In this document: piece by piece, positions 55,502-64,000 of the stretch
Position numbering within the stretch: the first letter of the stretch is position 1
How the letters are laid out: every line of letters starts with the position of its first letter
From: Medicago truncatula
Lineage: Eukaryota > Streptophyta > Magnoliopsida > Fabales > Fabaceae
NCBI RefSeq assembly: GCF_003473485.1
Contig: NC_053044.1
Span: forward strand, 29,020,091 to 29,084,090
DNA length: 64,000 nucleotides
Direction: 5' to 3'
Made by a program: the position numbers and the translations under genes
Notes under the pieces: model-generated
Seen by the model: the letters and a program-made list of their open reading frames with translations, nothing else
The model's database searches: none
What the model was told of the DNA's origin: nothing

Positions 55502-58500
55502 TTACTCAGACTTGGTCCAAGTATTATTTTGGAGCTTAGGATCTGCTTGGTAGAATACGATGTCTCCTGAGTCACTCACAAAGTGGTCCTGACTCATGCT
55601 GTGAAGGAAATACTTGAATAGATGGTGTGGAACTGGCCCTGATTTCTCTGGCTCACGATAATATTTTCCTAGCACTGGCTTTGCTGCTTCAGTCTGAAAT
55701 AGGATGAAAAAAAACAAATAAGAAAATGACTTTTAGTGTAATTGAAGAAATGCTTTTGATTCTTTTTGGAGAAATTATTGACACCCCTGTTTTGATAATA
55801 CACCCCAACATTTTTAGAAGTTTAGAGGTTTAAATTTTTCATTTGCATTTCAACTGTATAGCTTAGTTGATAGAGACGTTGTATTATATATGTAGGAGTT
55901 ATGGTTCGAGCCCCGCATTCCTCAATTATTCACCTTAAAGGTGAAGTTATGTCCACTTGACCAAATGACAAAAAAAATATAGATCTAATATTTGTCTTCT
56001 TTTACAATGTTTTAAAAAGATTCCTTAAAAAAAAAAAAAAATCTAGGATTTTCAGAATTTTTGAATAGGCCAAACACTATTTTTGTTGTTTATAAAAATG
56101 CATTTTTTTTCTAATTTGTCTTCAATCTTCTGTCTATTATTACAATTTACAAGTGTTCACTACATGCATGATATTTCATCTGGTGTTTTGTTTTCATTTT
56201 TTCTAATTTGTTTTCAATCTTCTGTCTATTATTACAGGTGTTTACTACATGCATGCCATTTCATCTGCTTGTTTTGTTTGCATTTCTTCTAATCTGTCTT
56301 CAATCTTTTGTCTATATTACAAGTGTTCACTACATGCATTATGTGTCTGAAAAATATAAAATGATTACTTTTTGGTTCTCTCTCTCTCTCTCATTTTCAA
56401 TATGTTTGGATTCCTGGCTATGCACCTAACCGGATATTCTTTTTCAAAATAATCAAATGTCTTCCTTTTGTTTAATGTTGTTTAGATGTATACAAAGGGG
56501 GTGTGTTATAAAAATAAAATAAAAAAAATCAATAAGAAATGGTTATTACTTTTTTTCATCCTATAAATTTTTCGTGCGTCCTATTCAGATTCTAAAATCC
56601 AAAATATTTCAACATGTTTTTGAGGTTTTTATAGGCTATCTATGTTGTTCGGATTCTATAATCTAAACTGTGCACGAAAAATTATTAGGGTGGAAAAATA
56701 ATCCACTTGGTTCAGTCTGATAGTATTGACTTGAGATATGAGAGTATACTTCTTCTCAAGGTCTCAAGTTTGATTCTCCATTAAGCGAACATAATTGTGG
56801 AGTTACCTCTAGGATTCTAAACCCTAACAGTAAGGACAAAGTCACTGTGTAGTCACCCTCCACTTCCAAGGCCACTACCCAAGTTGAACTGTGGGCCTTT
56901 ATTATTTAGGCCCTTTTGCCCTTTTGTTATTAAGAAAGTAAAAAGAGAATATGACATAAGATAAAGAGAGAAAGAGATTGTGTACCGCTTCAACCAAATG
57001 ATAATGTGGAATTTGTGGAAAAAGATGATGAATAACATGGGTGCCAATGTCATGGTGAATGTTGTTAACCCAACCATAGTCACGATCCACCGTTGTTAGA
57101 CCACCCCTTAGATAATCCCATTCCTATAAAATCACCAAAATATATTGAAAATGTTTAGTATACACCTTGAAACAGAGAGAAAAAAGACGGAAAAAAACTC
57201 ATTTATAGATGTAATATATTGATGATATAATAAAAAAAATGTTGAATGAATATGTAAAAAATTTGGATGTTCAAATATCATGCGTGTATTAACATGTTGT
57301 CATGGAACAAGTTCCTAAATTCGTTTGAGGTACGACAAAAATTGTATATAAATATGTTCTGTTTCAAAATATCTTTAATATTTTTTTATATTTTAAAAAG
57401 GTTTCTTTATTTGAATGGACAGTAGCAAAATTCAATTTAATAGTCGGTGTAAATTGGGCAGCCATGGCCTTCCAAGGACATGACTTTTACTTTAGAAGAT
57501 GACAAAATAAAGTAGATCTGAATCCATTTATCAAAAAATACAAATTTTTAGTATATAAAAAACACACACACATGCATTTTCAATTTGTTTGAACTTGGAT
57601 TGAAAATTTATGTTTATAATAATTCCAAAAATGTAATTTTTTAACTTTATATTTTCTAACGATGCAGAGTTCGGTTGAAAAGTAGGTAATGTTTCTCCAA
57701 CGATTGTTACATTATATCAATGACCGAATTTATTTATCTCAACCAAACATAGTATAGTTAATAAGGTCCCTTGGTTTAGTAAATATTTTTTTACCGACGG
57801 TAAAAAAATTTTTTTACTGTTTATGTAAATATTTTAAAGGCAGAAATTAAAAAAAAATTGAAAAAAAGGAATAAAAAAAAATGAAATCTGAAACTAAAGT
57901 GAAGTCCTATTCCTTTGGCTTTTTGAGATTCTATTTTATCGCATAAACATCCAACAAAACAGTGACAAAAAATTGAAGAAACAGAGAAATAATAATATTC
58001 TTAAATTAAATTACCTGTCCACGGTACCAAGGGAGTTTTTGACTGTAACCATGGTGATGCATATATGTGACAAAGTCCAACCACATAATGAAGATCTACA
58101 TTCAACACAAATCAGTCAAAATTAATAGCTATTAAATTTGATAAAATTTAACTAATTTTAGACTGCAAAGAAAATGTCAAAGTGAGATTAGATTTACCCA
58201 ATATGGAACACCATAGAGTTTGAGCATAACAATTGGACCCTTAATTAAGGATAAATATGTAAGCAAACAAAACATGATACTCCAACAAACAGTTGAAGTT
58301 ATCACATCTTTTCTCTCACTTGGTGTGAACAATTTGCTATATGGATTGAAATGTGAACCTTCTTTACCAGGACTTCTGTTCCACTGAAATGTGATACAAA
58401 AAAGATTAAGAAATTGTTAATTCTAATTATCATAAAACAAATGAAAAATATATATATTAATGTTGTAAATGAAATTTCTCACCAAATAAAAAGGGTATGC

Positions 58501-59628
58501 AAAGATTGGAAATGGAAAAGTAAATCTCATTGTTTTTGTCATGTTGTCTAAACTCTTGTACATCTTCTCTGTCAGCTGAGACATTAGACAAAGACATATA
58601 CATAAATTATATCAGAAACAAACAATATGGTCAGAATTTTTCACATCTTTAGGCCCATCACGTGCATGTCTGGAATCACACTAAATTGGTTAAAATTACA
58701 CTGACGCTGTGTTATTCTTAAATCTCCAAAGTGAAATGGGTGTAAAATTACATTGATTCAATGTGATTGTGACAAATTCACCGCAGATTCAGACATGCAA
58801 CCTATGAAACATAGACTCAAACATGGACATCAGATACGACATATCAATATATTTAAAAAAATGATATAATTCAATACAATCATATGTGTCTGTGTCAGAC
58901 ACGAGACACGCTATAATGAAGAAGAGAAAACACATACAGGAACCCATGATTCATCTTTCTCAACATGACCATGGTTTTGATGATGAGTTCTATGACTGAT
59001 TCTCCTGTAAAAATAATTCACATGATTGGATTGTCAAATCAGATTCAAAAAAAAAAAAAAAAATAAAAACAAAAGGAATCTTAAAAAGTATAAATTGAAA
59101 AAGAAAAGCATATTATAAAAGAATCAAATAAACTAACCATCCATGATATGGTACAAGAATTGATGAATGCAAGAAATGGCCCACCAAACTATTCAGTAAA
59201 GAACTATTTGAAAAGCTTCCATGGCCACTGTTACAATCCAAAAAAATTGAAAAAAAATTAAGAGAATTAAATTTGCATTAAAAGCATTGAAATTGAATAA
59301 ATTAATGAATTAATTACCAATCATGTCCAAGAACAAAAAGAGCCCAAAACATTGTCCCTTGAGAAATCCAATAGATTGGCCAAAAGATCCAGTTATTGAA
59401 ATGAATTGCAGCAGCAATCAATGCAATGACAATGAACAAATCTCTTAGAACGTAACCAAGAGAAATCAATGGATTCTTGACCCAGCAATGTTTTGGAATG
59501 GCAGCACGAATCTCTGCAATCTTGAATGGTGGAGGAGCACTTGGATCAAAATTCTGTTGATGTTTTTTTGCATCAACAACATCACCATTACCAACATGTT
59601 GCAGAGTTTGTGGTTCTTTCACAGCCAT
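55502..59628 (-). CDS. FAD3: Microsomal omega-3 fatty acid desaturase FAD3 (8 exons, 385 aa)
   Basis: ER membrane enzyme that turns linoleic into alpha-linolenic acid on phospholipids. Exons (5' to 3'): 59318-59628, 59138-59227, 58938-59004, 58483-58575, 58198-58383, 58015-58095, 56986-57123 and 55502-55693; all GT-AG, total 1,158 bp, one open frame. Eight exons is the known plant FAD3 structure. The three di-iron histidine boxes are whole: HDCGH (102-106, split by intron 1), HRTHH (138-142) and HVIHH (305-309). [20 protein letters not shown] near the N terminus is family-typical, and no plastid transit peptide precedes it, which points to FAD3 rather than FAD7/8. The start is the ATG at 59,628; the frame upstream opens only with TTG. 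Intron 7 (1,292 bp) holds a SINE and a minisatellite. Confidence 0.96.
55852..55976 (+). mobile_element. tRNA-derived SINE in FAD3 intron 7
   Basis: Box A-like TAGCTTAGTTGATAGAG, box B GGTTCGAGCC, then 'gtccacttgaccaaatgac' and an A-tail. It is related in layout to the SINE at 52,307 but older; target duplication not resolved. Confidence 0.7.
56101..56345. repeat. ~90-bp minisatellite in FAD3 intron 7, three units
   Basis: Units start at 56,101, 56,195 and 56,281, each with 'tctaat(t/c)tgt(c/t)ttcaatctt' followed by '(t)ctattattaca' and 'ctacatgcat'. Small length differences separate the units. Confidence 0.8.
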
Positions 59629-59763
59629 TGTTGTTGATGTTCTCTCTGCTAACAATGTTGTTGTGGTGGTGGAGGCTCGAAAATAAGGGGAATAATATAG
59701 CTAGTTGTGAGATGAGTACAAACCTAGATGTTGATGAATTCTTTTAGTACACATGGGGTCACG

Positions 59764-59773
59764 TATATATATA
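59764..59773 (-). promoter_or_regulatory. Candidate TATA box of FAD3
   Basis: TATATATATA on the minus strand about 136 bp upstream of the ATG at 59,628, next to an ACGT core (minus strand TATACGTGACC). Confidence 0.5.
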
Positions 59774-61587
59774 ACAGCAAAAAGTAACAAAAACAATAAT
59801 TAATTAATTAAAAACTAGGGTAATGTTTGTGACCAAACAAAGTATACCTCCTTTGTTTTCTCTAACAAACCGACCCTAATTTTTTCGGTTCAAGTTTTTT
59901 TTTTTTTTTTTAGAATGTTGTTTTGTGTCAATTTTCAACATAAAACATATATCTTTGTTTTTTCTTCATATTTTAACACAAAAATAACAAAGTGTATTTT
60001 TGCACATTTTTTTTCTATTATACCCTCATTTTAATTCACTAATAATTTCCTATTTTTTACACATTTTATCTTTCCAATAAATTTAATAAATAACAAACAA
60101 TTGTTAGTTACTACTCTCTTTCTCCAACAAATTTCTATTTATTTACGAGCCTTTTTTTTCATAACAAACAATTTTTAATTTTCTAAATATTTTACATATA
60201 TCTTTAATTATTTTAAGTCTATATCAAAATTATTCCAACTTCACATTAATCAAAAGCTAACAAAAAATTAACTTTCCTCCAACTCCTTTAATCAAATTTA
60301 AGGCTTCAACTATGGCCAAACCAATGGTACCGTTATCATAGATAACAAAGTTTTATTTAAATTTGAAGATAACAAAAAACAAATTTTGTTTTAAAACAAA
60401 ACAAACAAACTTTGTTTAAAAAAACAAATTTTAGTTTTCCAAATATATAGCATTAATTAGTTTTATTGAAAAATATAAGATTAATTGACAAAGGGTATGA
60501 TTGACAAATCATACCCTTAAAATACCGAAACGACAGATAAATAGGAACGAAAAATTCACCCTAAAACGACACTTAAAAAGGAACGGAGGGAGTATATATA
60601 TAAAAAATAGCCTCTTTCAGCTCTCTGGGGTTGGATTTTTCCTTCCAAAATTGCCCTCAATTTTCAATACAAATAAATAGATAAGAATAAATTTAAATAT
60701 TAAAAAAAATGTAACAAGCACGATATGAAGATATATATGACTGCTTTTTTTCTTCCATTTATCATTTAAAAAGTGTAACAAACTAGATGAGTATGTTTAT
60801 ACTTACTTTTTCATTATCCCAATTATACCCTTAAATAACCTTTTATATAATAAAGATCGTTGTTGATATCATTAAAAAAAAAATCAAGATTATATTTTTT
60901 TTGTTATATTGTTGGTGTCATTAAAATAAATAATCATGGTTAGTTTCGTTTGTTATAACTTGAAAGCAACAAACATTTATATTTTTAATTTTAATCAAAA
61001 TTTCATAAAAAAAAAAAACCGTTCATAATTTTCAACCGTTAGTGTAATAAAAAGAGTGGAAAGACGGGCACGTGGTCTAAATAAATGACTTTTATATATA
61101 GATCTACATTTTTTCTATTGATTTTGTCGTTTGAGTGCGACGTTGTGTTGTTCATCATCTTCTGCGGTATTGTTTGATTTCTCGTCTTGTTGTGGTGTTC
61201 GTTTAGTTCGTATAATGAATGATCGGTGGCTTTAGTAAATTACATATTCAACCAATGATTTAAGATTTAATTTGATATACTCTATCAATTTAATGTTTTT
61301 TTATGATGTTGAATGTGTGGTTGCATTTTATGCATTATATCAATTTGAATGAATGAATATATATTTTTATTTTTGTTAGCAGAAAAATTATTAAAACCAA
61401 TGTTAAATTTGAGATCTAGAAGTGTGCTACTCACTATGTTTCAAATTTAAACCCTCGTGATGCTAACAATATATGTGTTGTGTCCGTTTTTACGGTCTTT
61501 TGCTATGGTGTTAATTGGACTTCCGCTAATATAAGGTAGAATGATCTTTTGAATTAGTCGATTCAACGACAGGATATCATGTATTTA
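59774..61587. other. Long AT-rich intergenic stretch
   Basis: No gene recognised. 'ttaaaaaggaacggagggag' at about 60,572-60,591 is one typical Stowaway-like terminus, but a matching partner end is not convincing. Confidence 0.45.
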
Positions 61588-61590
61588 AAA

Positions 61591-61622
<32 letters not shown>

Positions 61623-61635
61623 CATCATCATCATT
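61588..61635. repeat. (ATT)n/(ATC)n microsatellite
   Basis: About ten ATT units pass into four ATC units. A short related cluster (atcatcatcatcattatcatt) recurs near 62,142. Confidence 0.9.
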
Positions 61636-61838
61636 ACAATCCACATGGGTTGGTCTAATGGTATAAACATAAGATTTTGAAATGTACTCCTCTTAGGGTA
61701 TCAGATTTGAATTCTCTCATTGTAAACTTATGTGGGTAAGTCCATACCGAGTTTTTCTTTGGCTTTAAATAGGGCTCTAGCAAGTGGACGGTGGGTTTAG
61801 TCCTCAGATTAATTTGCCATTGAGCCAAATACCGAGTT
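61636..61838 (+). mobile_element. SINE (Au-like)
   Basis: Head with 'gggttggtctaatggtataa' (box A-like) and 'gtatcagatttgaattctc' (box B-like); the 3' part has AAGTGGACGGTGGGTTTAGT and CCTCAGATTAATTTGCC, shared with the element at 44,961. No clear A-tail or target duplication. Confidence 0.6.
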
Positions 61839-61850
61839 TCCAAAATTTGT

Positions 61851-62130
61851 TAAATTGCTCTTTTTGTGCCTTAACTATTTTCTAGGTTTCACTTTTGGCC
61901 CCCTAAGAAAAAAACTACAAATCGCCCCCTAAGTTTTGCATCTGTGGCAGTTTTGGTCCCCAAGGCCAATTTTGACCCAGTCTACGCTGACGTGGCACCC
62001 TAAGCGAGGTGCCACGTGTTATTGTTTTTTTAACGAAAATTGGCCTTGGAGGCGGTTTTCTAATTTTTTTTCTTCTTAGGGGGCTAAAATCGCACATTCG
62101 TAAAAGTTAGGGCGCGAAAACTGCTATTAA
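61851..62130. mobile_element. MITE related to the element at 1,261, worn
   Basis: Inverted ends 'ttaaattgctctttttgtgc' and the inverse of 'tttaatagcagttttcgcgc', with inner 'cccctaagttttgcat' and 'gacgtggcaccctaagcgag' text that parallels the 1,261 element ('ggtgccacgtcagcg'). Target duplication not resolved. Confidence 0.55.
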
Positions 62131-63214
62131 ACCATATAATTATCATCATCATCATTATCATTACTAGCATTCAGACGAGCATTAATGTGCCTGTCTATTT
62201 GTTTTGCGATTGCATTTGTTGTAAATGAAAAGATATATCAATTTTTATGAAAAATAAGACTAAAATAAGCTCTTTTATTGTATCTAATATTATTGTTCCT
62301 ACAATTGTAGTGGTGTTTTTTTTCTTCCTAATTTAGTGAAACAACTATTTTTTTATTCTAGCGTTGTTATTTGTATTTTAATGGGATTTGAATTTTTAAT
62401 TAATAATTTAAATAATATTATAAAAATGATAAAATAGTAAATGCTATCATATGTGGTTGATAAACTTTAGTAGATAGTTTGTAAAAAAAAAAAAAAAAAA
62501 CTTTAGTAGATAGTTATAAACTATCATGTGTGGTTGATATACTTTAGTTTTAGTCAAAGATAAATAGTTTGATAGATTCCAAATTTAAATTTTAGCTCGA
62601 ACAATTTTTTATCGGATTTTACTTGTATCCGATGAAAGCTGATTCCTTAGAATGTATTATGACATTTTTTTTTTTAAATAAAATACTGTAACTTAACAGT
62701 TTTCCCTTTTTACCGTTCCCTTTTGCTATATTACCACTTTATTGAAAGAATCTATGACAAACTCCTATAAGATTTTAGATGTATAAAGATACCTTGATGG
62801 CTGAATTTCTATGGCGTAAAAGTATATGGCCTATATGTGGAGTGCAACAATCAAACAAGTATGAATATATACTACTTATGGAAAATGTATTAATTATGGA
62901 AAATATAGAAGGCAAAAGGGTGGTTGGATGGGTTTGCTTATAATGTTTAATGTTGATCCTTTGTTTAAGTCGTGATGACATTAAATTTATCAAATTAGAA
63001 GTGTATTATGTCATCGATTATTAGAAATTTAAACAAAAGTGTTACACGCTTCGTTTTCTAAGAAAACTTATTTTAGCATGATACGTTATTTAGATGCATA
63101 GAACTAAGAAGTAATAACTATATAACATAATTATAAAAAGGGTCGTGTTAACGAGTGTTCTAATAATACTCCTTAAGGTTCTAAATTATATAAAAAAATA
63201 AAAAAATAAAAATA
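62131..63214. other. Intergenic, AT-rich
   Basis: Nothing coding. One micro-retroposon scar is listed separately. Confidence 0.45.
62480..62497 (+). mobile_element. Micro-retroposon scar (18 bp) with 18-bp target duplication
   Basis: TGT plus about 15 A residues, flanked by exact copies of AAACTTTAGTAGATAGTT at 62462-62479 and 62498-62515. Confidence 0.7.
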
Positions 63215-64000
63215 TTTAAGGAGGTTGGTGGTTTGGGGTAATGAGAATTAGGGAGTTCAATTGTGCGTTACTAGGGAAGTGGTGTTGGTGGAGAGGGATA
63301 ATTTATGGTTTAAGGTGATGTCAGCGCGTTATGGCTTGGCAGAGGGGCGGTTGAGGTGTGGGGGGCGCTACTCATCTATGTGGTGGTGTGATTTAGAGGG
63401 GTTGAGTAGAGAAGAGTGGTTTCGGGTTAATGTCAATTGTGATGTTGGAAACGGGGAGAAATTTCTGTTTCGGTCGGATGTGTGGGTTGGAGATGTGTCG
63501 CTTCGAGTCAGATTCCCTAGGTTATTTGACTTGTCGCTGTGTCAGGAGGAGTTAGTGGCTGGGATGTGTCAGCTAGGGTGGGGGGATGATGGTCAGGCGT
63601 GGAGTTGGAGGTGGCGGTTGTTTGCTTGGGAGGAGGAGTTGGTGGACGAACTTAGATTATTACTTCATAATGTCACTTTGCAGGTTGATAAAGATGACAT
63701 GTGGCTTTGGAACTTGGAAACATCTCATGTTTATTCTGTTTGTAGTGCTTATAATTAGCTCACCGTTCAACCTCCTACTGCTTCTCCTATGGCAACATCT
63801 TCAATTTGGAATAAAGATGTACCTCTGAAGGTTGGTTTATTTGCTTGGCGGTTGTTTCGCGATAGGTTGCCAACTAAGGATAATTTACTTAGATGTGGGG
63901 TAATCCCTCATGATTCAAGGTTGTGTGTAGCCGGTTGTGGCAAAGAGGAGAACTCTTCACATTTGTTTTTACATTGTCAATTTTTTGGTTCAGTTTGGCA
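63215..64000 (+). mobile_element. LINE ORF2 3' part (post-RT and zf-RVT), runs off window
   Basis: Plus-strand translation: MRIREFNCALLGKW near 63,242, then NLWFKVMSARYG, GNGEKFLFRSDVWVG and FAWEEELVDELRLLLHNVTL, then a TAG at 63,757-63,759 after SVCSAYN, and on to VGLFAWRLFRDRLPTKDNLL and CGKEENSSHLFLHCQFFGSV. This is the segment after the RT fingers plus the zinc-binding domain of a plant L1-type LINE. It covers the part missing between 4,425 and 2,382 but is a separate copy. At least one frame break joins the first motif to the second. The element continues beyond the window. Confidence 0.8.

Noticed and set aside
59629-59655. N-terminal extension of FAD3
   Set aside because: The upstream frame begins with TTG, not ATG; the first in-frame ATG is at 59,628 and gives a family-typical length.
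59847-60592. A 746-bp Stowaway element
   Set aside because: The right end (ggaacggagggag) is convincing but the proposed left end (cctcctttgttttc) matches poorly; only one terminus is supportable.

Overview
The window looks like nuclear DNA of a flowering plant, most likely a legume of the Medicago/Trifolium type. It is AT-rich, the genes have GT-AG introns and plant-specific products, and the gaps are packed with plant transposons. The species is an inference from gene and repeat flavour, not proven. Four host genes read as whole from their exons: a seven-exon terpene synthase of the sesquiterpene (TPS-a) type (10,227-13,086, +), a two-exon molybdate transporter MOT1 (16,301-18,839, -), a two-exon TRM/LONGIFOLIA-like protein (42,956-44,560, -) and an eight-exon microsomal omega-3 desaturase FAD3 (55,502-59,628, -). 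They are unrelated in function and do not form a cluster or operon.

Between 29.9 and 41.8 kb lies a local family of CCCH tandem zinc finger (RR-TZF) genes made by a tandem duplication of about 5.7 kb. Each unit holds one ankyrin+TZF copy (30,560 and 36,281, both broken) followed by one copy without ankyrin repeats (34,440, with an open zinc-finger region; 40,147, one frameshift). The short copies seem to arise from a deletion that joined the upstream leader straight to the zinc finger part. A broken plant-mobile-domain gene lies at 20.0-22.3 kb (-).

The rest is mostly mobile DNA. Two full-length PIF/Harbinger elements (5,645-9,491 and 47,602-51,320) each have terminal inverted repeats, a 3-bp target duplication, a Myb-like ORF1 and a DDE transposase. 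The first looks coding-competent; the second has one stop in the transposase. There are pieces of several LINEs, one with an exact 16-bp target duplication (25,908-28,355). There is a Cassandra-type TRIM with 5S-like LTRs (21,005-21,846), several worn LTR remnants, SINEs, Mutator- and Stowaway-type MITEs, and three tiny A-tailed insertions with exact target duplications that look like nearly fully truncated retroposons. I found no CRISPR array, no genuine tRNA or rRNA gene, and no convincing unknown multi-gene system. The most unusual items are the duplicated ankyrin-less TZF genes, the paired Harbinger elements with variable internal repeats, and the micro-retroposon scars.
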